A DNA stretch of 64,000 nt, taken from Filomicrobium insigne (GTDB lineage: Bacteria; Pseudomonadota; Alphaproteobacteria; Rhizobiales; Hyphomicrobiaceae). The translations under genes and the position numbers were made by a program. Each line of letters begins with the position of its first letter. Positions within the stretch are counted from its first letter, which is position 1. Under the pieces are notes generated by a model. The model ran no database searches. It had not been told where the DNA came from and saw only the letters and a list, made by a program, of their open reading frames with translations. This document shows positions 54,608 to 63,713 of this stretch, piece by piece. The stretch is taken from the NCBI RefSeq assembly GCF_900104305.1, contig NZ_FNJC01000004.1, positions 423,106-487,105 of the forward strand, read 5' to 3'.

Positions 54608-55825
54608 TCAGACGGCGCCCATCGCGATCTTGAGGTTTTCATCGACCTTGTCGAGGAAGCCGGTTGTGGTCAGCCATGCCTGGTCGGGGCCGACCAACAA
54701 AGCGAGATCCTTCGTCATGAAGCCGCTTTCAACCGTGTCGACACATACCTTTTCAAGGGTTGTCGCGAACTTGGCGAGTTCTTCATTGCCATCGAGTTTC
54801 GCGCGATGCATCAAGCCTCTGGTCCAGGCGAAGATCGATGCGATGGAATTGGTCGAGGTTTCACGACCCTCCTGGTGTTGGCGATAGTGACGCGTCACCG
54901 TCCCATGGGCGGCTTCGGCTTCGACGGTACGGCCATCTGGAGACATCAGAACGGAGGTCATCAGGCCCAACGAACCGAAACCTTGCGCGACCGTGTCGGA
55001 CTGAACGTCGCCGTCGTAGTTCTTACATGCCCAGATATAACCGCCCGACCACTTCATCGCGCAGGCGACCATGTCGTCAATGAGACGGTGCTCGTAGGTG
55101 ATCCCGGCGGCCTTGAATTTATCCTGGAATTCTTTCTCGTAGATCTCCTGGAAGATGTCCTTGAAGCGACCGTCGTAGGCTTTCAGGATCGTGTTCTTCG
55201 TTGACAGATAGACGGGATAATTCCGCGCTAGGCCATAGTTCATTGATGCGCGCGCGAAGTCTTTAATTGCTTCGTCGAGATTGTACATGGCCATGGCAAC
55301 GCCGGAGCCGGGGGACTTGAACACCTCGTGCTCAATCACCTGTCCGTCTTCGCCAACAAATTTGATCGTTAGAGTGCCGGCGCTTGGGAACTTGAAATCT
55401 GTTGCGCGATATTGGTCGCCGAATGCGTGACGGCCGACGACGATCGGTTGCGTCCAGCCGGGAACCAGCCGCGGCACGTTTTTGCAGATAATCGGTTCGC
55501 GGAAGATAACGCCGCCAAGGATGTTACGGATCGTGCCGTTGGGCGAGCGGTACATGCGCTTGAGGCCGAATTCCTCGACGCGTGCTTCGTCCGGCGTGAT
55601 CGTTGCGCACTTGACGCCGACACCGTGTTTCTTAATGGCGTTGGCAGCGTCGACGGTGATTTGATCGTCCGTTCTATCGCGCTCTTCGATGCCCAGATCG
55701 TAGTACTCGAGATTGACGTCAAGATACGGGTGGATCAGCTTATCTTTGATGAACTGCCAAATGATGCGCGTCATCTCATCGCCGTCGAGCTCAACGACGG
55801 TGCCGGTCACCTTGATTTTTTGCAT
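54608..55825 (-). CDS. icd: NADP-dependent isocitrate dehydrogenase
   Basis: TCA-cycle enzyme oxidising isocitrate to 2-oxoglutarate. The 405-residue sequence ([66 protein letters not shown]) is the eukaryote-like homodimeric type found in alphaproteobacteria, not the E. coli type. GAGG precedes the ATG. It is convergent with the chemoreceptor, with the terminator between, and divergent from the SPOUT methyltransferase gene. Confidence 0.97.
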   Translation of the reverse strand: MQKIKVTGTVVELDGDEMTRIIWQFIKDKLIHPYLDVNLEYYDLGIEERDRTDDQITVDAANAIKKHGVGVKCATITPDEARVEEFGLKRMYRSPNGTIRNILGGVIFREPIICKNVPRLVPGWTQPIVVGRHAFGDQYRATDFKFPSAGTLTIKFVGEDGQVIEHEVFKSPGSGVAMAMYNLDEAIKDFARASMNYGLARNYPVYLSTKNTILKAYDGRFKDIFQEIYEKEFQDKFKAAGITYEHRLIDDMVACAMKWSGGYIWACKNYDGDVQSDTVAQGFGSLGLMTSVLMSPDGRTVEAEAAHGTVTRHYRQHQEGRETSTNSIASIFAWTRGLMHRAKLDGNEELAKFATTLEKVCVDTVESGFMTKDLALLVGPDQAWLTTTGFLDKVDENLKIAMGAV

Positions 55826-55954
55826 ATGATCTGGGCCTCAACTGCCTTAATTCGGGGTTTCGCGGCGCACCTTAGCCGTCCGCCCAAGGCACAACAAGCA
55901 GACCGAAGGGCTAATCCAACCTTCAGCAAACGCCCACCAGGAGCCGCAAGAAAC

Positions 55955-57226
55955 TTGAAACACGTTCACAACGACGGTTTGAAAATATCAGTCGACATAA
56001 CTGGTGATCTACCAGTTCCGGTTATCTCAGGTTCGTCCGTATCGGTTGGCGCTGTTGTGCATGCCTGCCATGAAGGCTCAATCGACGGTGCCTTGGATCA
56101 ATTTTCTCTGACGGGATTAGATCGGACCAGCCTTGATGATGTGCTGCGTTATTGCGCCGAGCGGCGATGTGAGGCCGACAAAGCGAGTTGTCCGGGATGC
56201 CGTCGCCGTATGGAAAGTCAGGGTTTAACCAGTTTTGACGCGTTCGCTCGGGATCACGCGGCCATTATTATCGGCGATGGTTCGTTACGATTAGAGGGGC
56301 CTGGCGTCCGTACTGCGCAATCCGAGAGTCTTGAGACCCTGGCCGAAACGTGGTCTGGCGAAAAGTATTGGTATTGGGCGCGGCGCGTTATTCGCAAACT
56401 ACGTCACGGTATTCGTCGCGCCCACATTCAGGGGACCCCTTTCGCCGAAGAAGGGCAGACCCCGGCGGTTATTCTGATGGAGCCGCAACTTGCAGACAAT
56501 ATCGGTATGGTGGCGCGCGCCATGGCGAATTTTGGGCTCGATGAGCTGCGTCTCGTTGCCCCGCGCGATGGATGGCCGAATGAAAAAGCGCGGATTGCTG
56601 CATCAGGGGCGAATTACGTTATCGACGACGCGGTTGCCTTCGAGAAACTCTCTGATGCTACGGCGGATCTGACCTGGGTTTGTGCAACGACCGCGCGGCA
56701 ACGCGACCTTCGGAAACCCATTTTAACGCCAGATCAGGCTGTTACGGAAATGTCACGGAGAATCTCCGAGGGACAGCGTTGCGGTATGTTATTTGGGCGA
56801 GAGCGGAATGGGTTGGAAACTGCAGAACTGGCTGATGCCGACGCCCTCATCATGATCCCTGTGAACGCCGAATTCGCGTCCTTGAACCTCGCACAGGCCG
56901 TTTTGATTCTGGGTTATACCTGGATGCAGGGCCGCGAAGAGCAAAGCCTCGGGCGTGTCACGACTTACGAAAAGCCGCTTCAAACCGGACTTAATATGGG
57001 AGCAGATCGTCCGGCGACGAAACAGGAGCAGCTTGGCTTCTTCGAACATCTGGAGAGTGAGCTTGATCGGCACGGCTTCTTTAACCCGGTCGAACGGCGG
57101 CCGATGGTCGTACGCAATTTGCGCACCTTGTTCACACGTATGGAGCCAACCGCGCAGGAAATCCGCACCCTTCGTGGCGTTGTTGCCACACTGGTCCGTG
57201 GCAAGGGTCCCGCGCGAAAATCTTAA
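55955..57226 (+). CDS. TrmJ-type SPOUT RNA methyltransferase with DUF433-like N-terminal extension
   Basis: From a TTG at 55955 (AGGAG eleven bases upstream) the product has 423 residues. Residues from about 168 to the end form a TrmH/TrmJ-type SPOUT 2'-O-methyltransferase (VILMEPQLADNIGMVARAMA, LVAPRDGWPN, LFGRERNGLE, PVNAEFASLNLAQAV), which probably modifies position 32 of tRNAs. Residues about 12-65 resemble DUF433 (ISGSSVSVGAVVHACHEGSI...LDDVLRYC), a winged-helix-like domain of antitoxin-type proteins, followed by Cys67, Cys72, Cys79 and Cys82 (a possible zinc site). The frame is unbroken, and the only other good internal start, ATG 56210, would drop the DUF433 part. The open frame further upstream is antisense to icd. 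Confidence 0.8.
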   Translation: MKHVHNDGLKISVDITGDLPVPVISGSSVSVGAVVHACHEGSIDGALDQFSLTGLDRTSLDDVLRYCAERRCEADKASCPGCRRRMESQGLTSFDAFARDHAAIIIGDGSLRLEGPGVRTAQSESLETLAETWSGEKYWYWARRVIRKLRHGIRRAHIQGTPFAEEGQTPAVILMEPQLADNIGMVARAMANFGLDELRLVAPRDGWPNEKARIAASGANYVIDDAVAFEKLSDATADLTWVCATTARQRDLRKPILTPDQAVTEMSRRISEGQRCGMLFGRERNGLETAELADADALIMIPVNAEFASLNLAQAVLILGYTWMQGREEQSLGRVTTYEKPLQTGLNMGADRPATKQEQLGFFEHLESELDRHGFFNPVERRPMVVRNLRTLFTRMEPTAQEIRTLRGVVATLVRGKGPARKS

Positions 57227-57443
57227 GCAGCAACCGCCTTATTCAAGCCAAGTTTTCAGCAGAGCGATGCCCGGCGGGTGTGGCATGGACAACAGCGAGG
57301 CTCGGCAACTCAAGCTGAAGCCCACGTGCGCGGTTACGCTCATGAAAAAGCATGACACATCCGGAATTTTGAGCGACGTACACGTCAATAAAGCGAGCAA
57401 ATCAAATCTGCGGCGGGCAGACGGGGGCTGATTGGAGATGCGG

Positions 57444-58028
57444 ATGAATCGTAAGGCGGGGCTGGGTCTTGTTGGCGGGATCGCCTGCGTGGTGGCTGTT
57501 TTGTTTCCGGCCTACGCACAGGAACTTAGCGAAAAGTCCGTGCGCACGTTCATGAACTATGCGTGGCAGTTGGTGCCTTCACAGTTTACTCCGCCCAACG
57601 GCGATACGATCATGATCGATAAGACCAAGAAGGATGCGGTCATGGTCCCGATAGACGTTGCGCGTGAGGTTATTCGTGTCGGACGGCTTTCGGCACATGC
57701 GCAGATCTGCGACCTCAAGGAGGAGCAGATCTGTAACTATCAGTCGTTGATGCGGCGTGAGGTCAATAAAAAGTCCTGGAGCGAGCAGCAGCTTGTCTAC
57801 ATTTCCCAGCTTCACCTGACGACCGTCATGCTGCTGACGGGCAAGATCAAGCTCGTTGAAAAGGATGGCGATAAGGAAGTTGTCGTCGAAGAAAGCAAGG
57901 CGCCCGCGGCGGCGACTTGCACCGAAGAGCAGAAGGCCAAGGTTACGGAAGTGATCGCCACCTACGTTAAGGCGGGCCCGGATCTCAACGCCGATATCTG
58001 CAAATTCGACAACGCAGCCAAGAAATAG
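57444..58028 (+). CDS. exported hypothetical protein
   Basis: A precursor of 194 residues from the ATG at 57444, which has GGAG six bases upstream; nearby TTG 57432 and ATG 57438 are less likely. A signal peptide (about 1-26, ending FPAYAQE) is followed by a mainly helical soluble domain with three cysteines (QICDLKEEQIC, ATCTEEQ) and a C-terminal Cys (DICKF), which may pair. It lacks any recognised family. It stands between the methyltransferase gene and rpsD and ends at a good terminator. Confidence 0.65.
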   Translation: MNRKAGLGLVGGIACVVAVLFPAYAQELSEKSVRTFMNYAWQLVPSQFTPPNGDTIMIDKTKKDAVMVPIDVAREVIRVGRLSAHAQICDLKEEQICNYQSLMRREVNKKSWSEQQLVYISQLHLTTVMLLTGKIKLVEKDGDKEVVVEESKAPAAATCTEEQKAKVTEVIATYVKAGPDLNADICKFDNAAKK

Positions 58029-58085
58029 CGTACGTTTTTAGCCGGTTGACGTCCGCGTGTTCCGGTTGTAAACGCTTGAGGTCTT

Positions 58086-58118
58086 CACGGGGCCATGGTC
58101 GGCCCCGTGTTGTTTTTT
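58086..58118 (+). terminator. intrinsic terminator before rpsD
   Basis: A nine-pair stem (CACGGGGCC 58086-58094, GGCCCCGTG 58101-58109) with a six-base loop is followed by TTGTTTTTT. Confidence 0.9.
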
Positions 58119-58265
58119 GCGCACCTGCGGTATTGGCGGCGATTTGGACTTCCGGTTCAATGCGTCTCCGTCTTTACCTGTCGGCTCCGGCCTTCCGGTC
58201 GGCGCAGAGGAAGGGGCGCTCCAAATCAAAAAAACTATACGCAACTTAAATTGGAGTGCTAAGAA

Positions 58266-58883
58266 ATGACGAAGCGCATTCGCGCCAAGCATAAACTTGA
58301 CCGTCGTATGGGCGAGAACATCTGGGGCCGCCCGAAGAGCCCGGTAAACAAGCGTGAATCCAAGCCTGGTCAGCACGGCGATCGTCGTGGCGGCAAGCTT
58401 TCCGACTTCGGCCAGCAGCTCCGCGCCAAGCAGAAGCTCAAGGGCTACTACGGCAACATCACCGAGAGCCAGTTTCTCCGCATTTACAAAGAAGCTGTGC
58501 GTCTCAAGGGCTCGACGTCGGAGCATATCATCGGTCTTCTCGAGCGCCGTCTTGATGCTGTGATTTATCGCGCCAAGTTTGTACCGACGGTCTTTGCTGC
58601 GCGTCAGTTCGTCAGCCATGGCCATGTTTCAGTCAATGGCCGCCGCGTGACCATTCCGAGTTTCCGCGTTCGCATCGGCGACGTGATCGAAGTTCGTGAG
58701 AAGGGTAAGCAGATGGCGCTGGTGCTTGAAGCTAGCCAGAGCGCTGAGCGCGACGTACCTGACTATATCGAAGCTGACCACGGTAAGATGGTCGCGAAGC
58801 TTCTACGCGTGCCGGCTCTTTCCGACGTGCCTTATCCGGTGCAGATGGAGCCGAACCTGGTGGTCGAGTTCTACTCGCGCTAA
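58266..58883 (+). CDS. rpsD: 30S ribosomal protein S4
   Basis: Small-subunit assembly protein binding the 5' domain of 16S rRNA. The 205 residues contain the N-terminal [21 protein letters not shown] and the S4 RNA-binding domain ([47 protein letters not shown]). GGAG lies upstream of the ATG after an AT-rich leader. As in most alphaproteobacteria it stands alone, away from the main ribosomal-protein operon. I cannot identify an S4-binding leader structure with confidence. Confidence 0.98.
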   Translation: MTKRIRAKHKLDRRMGENIWGRPKSPVNKRESKPGQHGDRRGGKLSDFGQQLRAKQKLKGYYGNITESQFLRIYKEAVRLKGSTSEHIIGLLERRLDAVIYRAKFVPTVFAARQFVSHGHVSVNGRRVTIPSFRVRIGDVIEVREKGKQMALVLEASQSAERDVPDYIEADHGKMVAKLLRVPALSDVPYPVQMEPNLVVEFYSR

Positions 58884-58921
58884 TCCGGCGTCGCGGGTGA
58901 TCCCGCGGTTATGTCATTACG

Positions 58922-58956
58922 AAAAGCGGCTGGCCGATCAGGCTGGCCGCTTTTTG
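58922..58956 (+). terminator. intrinsic terminator after rpsD
   Basis: AAAAGCGGCTGGCC (58922-58935) pairs with GGCTGGCCGCTTTTT (58941-58955) around GATCA, with G-U pairs in the inner stem, ending in a T-run. It also lies before the convergent lpxL stop. Confidence 0.88.
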
Positions 58957-58988
58957 TTTGTGAAGGCTACAGCTTCGGTGTGGGTTTG

Positions 58989-59906
58989 TTAGCTCCAGCG
59001 CCGGTTCGACCACATCCATTGTTCGGGACTTTCCCGGATCCATGCTTCGAACTCCTGCTGCATCGCTGTCATGATCCATTTGATGTCTTCGGACTGATTA
59101 GCGGTGCGAGGGACGCGCAGTTCCTTCAATTCAATTTCGAAGCGGCTCGAGGTCCCAATGCGCTTGCAGCGTGAGAGCCAGAGACGTGCGCCGACGCGTC
59201 GGGCAATCATGGCTCCGATGGCTTGTGTTTTGGCTGGCTGGCCGAAAAACGGCACTGGGATTCCGGTGCGGTCATAGAGATCGCAGACCATTCCGAGGCG
59301 GCCGCCCTTCCTCACGTAGTCCGTAATCACGCGCGCCGTTTTGCGGTCGTCGCCGTGGTCCCCTTCGACTTTGCCCCGCCCGAACAGGCCGCCAGTGTAA
59401 AGATCTTTGCGTTGTGCGCGTAGGTATTCGTCGACATATGGGTTGTTGACGGAACGGTAGATCGCGGCGGGATTGGCGTTCGCGAGCGTCAGCGGCCAGA
59501 TCGCCAATTCCCAATTGCCCATATGTAGCGAGATGCCGATTGCCGGGCCTAGCTTGTCACGGTAACGACCGAACATTGCGGCGCTCGTGATGACGATGCG
59601 ATCGGGTTCGGCGATGATACGATCGATCTGCATGGTCTCAGCCATGACGCGGCCGAGATTCTCCCAATGGGCCATACAGATCGCGAGCCGTTCCTCTTCG
59701 CTCTTCTCAGGGAAGGCGATCGCGAGATTGGCCAGCGCGCGATTGTGTCGTTTGGGGTTGATGCGGGGAGCCAGAAGGCGCCACGCCCTTGCAGATGCGG
59801 ATGTCGCGACTTCCAGAGGAAGCGCCCGCACGACAGCGATGACGCAGCGCAGTACGACGTATTCCAGGCGAAACTGAATGTCGCGAAAGCGAGCGGCGGG
59901 TTTCAT
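58989..59906 (-). CDS. lpxL: lipid A biosynthesis acyltransferase (LpxL/HtrB family)
   Basis: Inner-membrane acyl-ACP-dependent acyltransferase adding a secondary fatty acid to lipid A. An N-terminal hydrophobic anchor (about 14-30) is followed by the catalytic H-x4-E motif HMGNWE (His128, Glu133) and the family segments YRSVNNPYVDEY, GGRLGMVCD and VPFFGQPAKTQAIGA. The 305-residue length is normal. Whether it is LpxL, LpxM or LpxXL cannot be told from sequence alone. It ends 33 bases from the rpsD terminator. Confidence 0.88.
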   Translation of the reverse strand: MKPAARFRDIQFRLEYVVLRCVIAVVRALPLEVATSASARAWRLLAPRINPKRHNRALANLAIAFPEKSEEERLAICMAHWENLGRVMAETMQIDRIIAEPDRIVITSAAMFGRYRDKLGPAIGISLHMGNWELAIWPLTLANANPAAIYRSVNNPYVDEYLRAQRKDLYTGGLFGRGKVEGDHGDDRKTARVITDYVRKGGRLGMVCDLYDRTGIPVPFFGQPAKTQAIGAMIARRVGARLWLSRCKRIGTSSRFEIELKELRVPRTANQSEDIKWIMTAMQQEFEAWIRESPEQWMWSNRRWS

Positions 59907-60000
59907 GCGGGTTCGTGACAGATTCTTTCCAGAGACGATGCGCGCCCGCCGGTTGATCCCCTGGCTTTCAGGAGCCTAATCCGCGCGGGCCGGGTAGCCT

Positions 60001-61263
60001 TTACAGTGTTGTGCGCCTGCTCGCAAACGTTGCGTCTCGCGTGTCGGCTTCACGCATGAGCGGCGGCGGATCACCGGCAGGCGCGAGGCCTGCAGCCATG
60101 ATGCGGCGGCGCAGAGGAGAGAGTGCCTTGAGGGCGTGAACCCCTGCACCTCTCAGCAGCTGCACTGGGATAAGCTGCGAGGTAAGTGAGTAGTTGAGGA
60201 GATCAACGGCGCGGGCACGGCTGTTGACATCGCCATGGCGGGCGTTGTCGTAGCGCCGCAGGAGATCATCACTACCCAGGTCCTGCTTTTCCAGCTTGGC
60301 GGTGTGAAGAATGTCGGCAAGAGTGGCGATGTCCCTGAAGCTCAAGTTCAATCCTTGTGCACCTATCGGCGGGGCGACGTGTGCGGCTTCCCCTACGAGG
60401 GCAATTCGGTTTCGGCCCATGCTTTCTGAAGACATCATAGAAAGTGGAAACACGACGCGAGGGCCTAAATCGCTCAGTTTTCCAAGCAAGCCCTGCAGAT
60501 TGTCCTCTAGCGTGTGCAAGAAGTCTGCTGCGCTGATTGAGGCGAGGCGATGAGCAACATCTGGGTGTTCAACCCAAATGAGGCTTGAGGCGCGCCCTGG
60601 CATTGGAACGGTGGTCATGGGGCCTGCACGACGGTGGAATTCTGTCGAAATCCCATGGTGCGGCACAGTATGCTTGAACGTGCATGCCAACGCGGCCTGA
60701 TTGTAGGTGTGTGAGGCGGTGGCGATACCGGCGGCGTGCCGGCAAATAGACCGACGGCCATCAGCCCCGATAATTAGTTGCGTGGTAAGGGTTTGACCTT
60801 CCGCAAGAGTAAGAGATGCGCGGTCCGCATCTACCGCAATATCCTGCGCGCCAGCGCTTGCGATCACCGTCAATCCGTGGCCAAACTCGGCCGCAGCCTG
60901 TCTGAGCGCAGCAACAAGGGCCTGTTGAGGCACGTTGTAGCCAAACAGGTCATGGCCAATTTCGGATGCCTGGAAAACGACCTCAGGTGCTCGCAGCAGC
61001 GCGCCCGTATCATCAATCAGCCTGATGGCATTCAATGGCGCGCTTGCAGGCTCACAGGCCGTCCAGGCGCCGATGTTCGACAATAGTGTCAAGGAATTTT
61101 TAAAGAGCGCCGCAGTCCGTGTGTCGGCGCCGGCAGCGGCGGGATTGTGGGGCGCGGCGATAAGAGCGACGCGTAGGTCGGATTGGGCAACAGCGAGAGC
61201 GGCGGCGAGCCCTGTCGGGCCTGCACCGACGATGATGGCGTCGTAATCGGAAGAATTTCGCAT
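60001..61263 (-). CDS. UbiH/UbiF/COQ6-type FAD monooxygenase
   Basis: Flavoprotein hydroxylase of the ubiquinone-biosynthesis group. From ATG 61263 the 420-residue product has the N-terminal dinucleotide fold IIVGAGPTGLAAAL (GxGxxG near 13-18), the central IIGADGRRSICR and the second FAD motif ALVGEAAHVAPPIGAQGLN. Longer in-frame starts add only a Cys/Arg-rich stretch. Which ring position it hydroxylates (C4, C5 or C6) cannot be assigned. It is 94 bases from lpxL on the same strand. Confidence 0.88.
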   Translation of the reverse strand: MRNSSDYDAIIVGAGPTGLAAALAVAQSDLRVALIAAPHNPAAAGADTRTAALFKNSLTLLSNIGAWTACEPASAPLNAIRLIDDTGALLRAPEVVFQASEIGHDLFGYNVPQQALVAALRQAAAEFGHGLTVIASAGAQDIAVDADRASLTLAEGQTLTTQLIIGADGRRSICRHAAGIATASHTYNQAALACTFKHTVPHHGISTEFHRRAGPMTTVPMPGRASSLIWVEHPDVAHRLASISAADFLHTLEDNLQGLLGKLSDLGPRVVFPLSMMSSESMGRNRIALVGEAAHVAPPIGAQGLNLSFRDIATLADILHTAKLEKQDLGSDDLLRRYDNARHGDVNSRARAVDLLNYSLTSQLIPVQLLRGAGVHALKALSPLRRRIMAAGLAPAGDPPPLMREADTRDATFASRRTTL

Positions 61264-61676
61264 TGCTTTAAATGGACTTTTTGTGCATGCGCCGGTTCTT
61301 GGTCGAGCCGAGCTATATTTCAGCGAGCAGGTCGTTTGGAGATGTTCAGATCTTATGCACATGGTCTCGCAGAAAGGACAAGGTGGCTCTGCGGCCCGTA
61401 TTGCGGAGGTTGTACGCAAATCAGCTGGTGGAATTGGTGATAGTAGCAGATGCTATTTATTGTGGCGTTACTGCCACGAATCACAGCTGATTCGGGTCAC
61501 ACGGTCGAATGAGGTTTACGGGCGATCCGGCATTGGGATACCACTTGTGAAGCCAAGCCGAGGCTGGGACGTAAAATTCCCGCTGAGATGAGAAGGGACT
61601 TGGCACAGAGTCAATTCGCGGTGCCCAGTCTAACGGCTTGAGTGCCACAAGTGTTAGTAAACGGAGATGTTCAGTT
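61264..61676. other. intergenic region before porin 1
   Basis: About 410 bases upstream of the first porin gene. No ORF is convincing. A short hairpin (GTGGC 61462-61466, GCCAC 61473-61477) and the ribosome-binding GGAG at about 61663 are the only features seen. Confidence 0.4.
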
Positions 61677-62852
61677 ATGATCGGGGGACTCTTCAAGACC
61701 ACCAGCACGCTAGCGCTTGCGGCTGTTGCTGGTCTTATGGTGAGCGGCGTATCCGCTAAGGCTGCAGACCTTGGTGGCGATTGCTGCGCAGACCTTGAGG
61801 AGCGCGTTGCAGAACTTGAAGCAACGACGGCTCGTAAGGGCAACCGCAAGGTAAGCCTGGAAGTCTATGGCCAGGTGACGACCGCTGTGATGTGGTGGGA
61901 CGATGGCTACGAAGACAACGTTTACGTTGTCGATCCGCAGACGTCGAACACGCGCTTCGGCTTCAGAGGTTCTGCTCGTGTTACCCCGGATATTTCCGCT
62001 GGTTACCAGATCGAGCTGGCTTGGCAGCAAGCTGACGCCACGAGGGTGCGCGAAGACAACGACGAGGGCGCGGATATGCCCGAGTTCCGTCAGGCGCACT
62101 GGTACATCAAGAGCGAGACCTGGGGTAAAGTTCGCGTCGGTTTTGCCGACACGGCAAACTCGGGCATCGCAGAAATCGACCTGTCGAACGCCAGCGTTGC
62201 TGACGGTATGTCGTCCTCGCAGGCTGGCTCGGCCATCATGCAGAACGACATGGGCGGCCCGGCATTCGGCAACTACGAGTTCAACCGCGCCAACGTCGTT
62301 CGCTACGACACGCCGACCTTTGGTGGTTTCGTGGTGTCTGCGGCCTGGGGTGAAGATGACCTTTGGGACGTTGCTGTCCGCTACGCCGGTGAGTGGGGTG
62401 GCTTCAAGATTGCTGCAGGTATCGCCTACGGTGAGAACACAGACCGCAACAACGGCGCTGGCCCTTCGGATGATCCGGCTGTTGAAGTGCTGAACGGTGG
62501 TTTGTCCATCATGCACTCGCCAACGGGTCTCTTCGTTACGGGTTCGGCCGGTACGCGTGATGCCGATGACTTCGCCGATGAAGAGCACTTCTGGTTCGTG
62601 AGCGGCGGTATCGAGCAGAAGTGGAACTCGCTCGGCAAGACCACGCTGTTCGGTATGGGCGGCGAGCAGGAGGATCGGCTTGATCGCACGGCGACCTTCT
62701 GGGGTCTCGGTGTTGTTCAGAAGATCGATGCTGCGGCTATGGATCTCTTCGTCAGCTACCGTCACTACGAACTGGATGGCGGTACAGTTGGCCTGTTCGG
62801 TCCTGAAGATCAGTTCGACACCGTTGTCGGTGGCGCACGCATCAAGTTCTGA
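61677..62852 (+). CDS. outer-membrane porin, Rhizobiales type (copy 1)
   Basis: Outer-membrane diffusion channel of 391 residues. The ATG at 61677 has GGAG about ten bases upstream; a longer frame from 61638 is less likely. A signal peptide (about 1-29) ends at ...AKAADLGGDCC. A short coiled coil follows (ADLEERVAELEATTARKG), which probably aids trimerisation or periplasmic anchoring, then a 16-strand-type beta barrel of alternating strands ending in GGARIKF with the terminal Phe needed for BAM recognition. The family is the Porin_2-like porins of Rhizobiales. A second, nearly identical start occurs 2 kb downstream. Confidence 0.92.
   Translation: MIGGLFKTTSTLALAAVAGLMVSGVSAKAADLGGDCCADLEERVAELEATTARKGNRKVSLEVYGQVTTAVMWWDDGYEDNVYVVDPQTSNTRFGFRGSARVTPDISAGYQIELAWQQADATRVREDNDEGADMPEFRQAHWYIKSETWGKVRVGFADTANSGIAEIDLSNASVADGMSSSQAGSAIMQNDMGGPAFGNYEFNRANVVRYDTPTFGGFVVSAAWGEDDLWDVAVRYAGEWGGFKIAAGIAYGENTDRNNGAGPSDDPAVEVLNGGLSIMHSPTGLFVTGSAGTRDADDFADEEHFWFVSGGIEQKWNSLGKTTLFGMGGEQEDRLDRTATFWGLGVVQKIDAAAMDLFVSYRHYELDGGTVGLFGPEDQFDTVVGGARIKF
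61767..61966 (+). repeat. duplicated porin 5' coding segment, copy A
   Basis: Matches 63783-63982 at 2016 bases offset, with an exact 44-base block at the start and only scattered, mostly synonymous differences after it. The repeat begins just after the signal peptide; the signal peptides and the 5' regions differ. Confidence 0.85.
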
Positions 62853-62878
62853 TCGATCTCACGATTGGCAGATTACGG

Positions 62879-62911
62879 AAAGGGTCGCTTCGGCGGCCCT
62901 TTTTGTTTTTT
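62879..62911 (+). terminator. intrinsic terminator after porin 1
   Basis: AAAGGGTCGC (62879-62888) pairs with GCGGCCCTTT (62893-62902), one G-U pair, around a TTCG tetraloop, then TTGTTTTTT. A very stable hairpin. Confidence 0.92.
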
Positions 62912-63713
62912 GAAGTCTGAAGGGGCGCAGCAGGTTGGCTTGTTCAGGCTGGATGCCCTCACAAACCGCGAAGTAGAGCCCCAATTATTGTGGATAAGAC
63001 TTGCTGAGCGACCGTGGGCTATAGGCGCAACTCAGTTGCTGGTGCGTGCCAAGGCGTCTTGCATCAGCTGTGCGTCTGTGTCTGCTCATTGCTGTATCGA
63101 TGATTGATAAGTGACGATTTGAGTAGTGTGAGCCGTTGCATTTAACGATCAGGATTCGCATGGAAATTCTGCGGAGATCGCTTCCGAAAGAGAGACTGAT
63201 CGGTGACACTGCTCTGTAGTAATCAGGCAACATCCCTCAGATGGGCTGTTCATAAAGAGCGATGTTTACGGTTCTTTAGGCCTCATTTCGGACTATCATT
63301 GCAGGCCATTAACACGGTGGCAGTTTGGCCACTCATGTGTGCCTATGGCTTGTTGCATCTGCGGATATGTTTGAAACCGGGGTGCTAAGAGCGTAGCGTC
63401 AAGTCGCTGACACGAATCGTCAGCAGTTTCGCCAGAGAATGGCGATTATGGCGTGCAGTTCATCGACGCGTGTCGTGCGTCGAGACGCGGGTGCAAGGGC
63501 TTTGCAAGTCGGCCGCAGTGCGGTTCCCGCGGTTTTGTTCCTGTAGCGTTTGTAAGCTTTCAGAGTTCGGTTGAGTTTCGGGGTTGGTCAATGCTGTGCA
63601 TCTTTGCGCGCAGTCTGCCCCCTGCCCGAGCCGTTATGGGGTGTGCGCGTCGCGTGTGCTCCGTTGTCAGTGCGAATTCACGATACGACATTCAAGACTG
63701 TTGGGGGACACCA
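62912..63713 (+). other. long leader region of porin 2 with small hairpins
   Basis: About 800 bases between the porin 1 terminator and the porin 2 start without a convincing ORF. Three short hairpins lie close together: GCTGAC/GTCAGC (63406-63424), CGCCA/TGGCG (63430-63444) and CGACGC/GCGTCG (63464-63482). GGGGG at about 63702-63706 is the ribosome-binding site. The region may hold a regulated promoter or an untranslated leader. Confidence 0.4.

Noticed and set aside
55412..55954. Upstream extension of the TrmJ-type frame across the icd start
   Set aside because: It runs antisense over icd coding sequence and resembles no domain; the TTG at 55955 with AGGAG explains the start.
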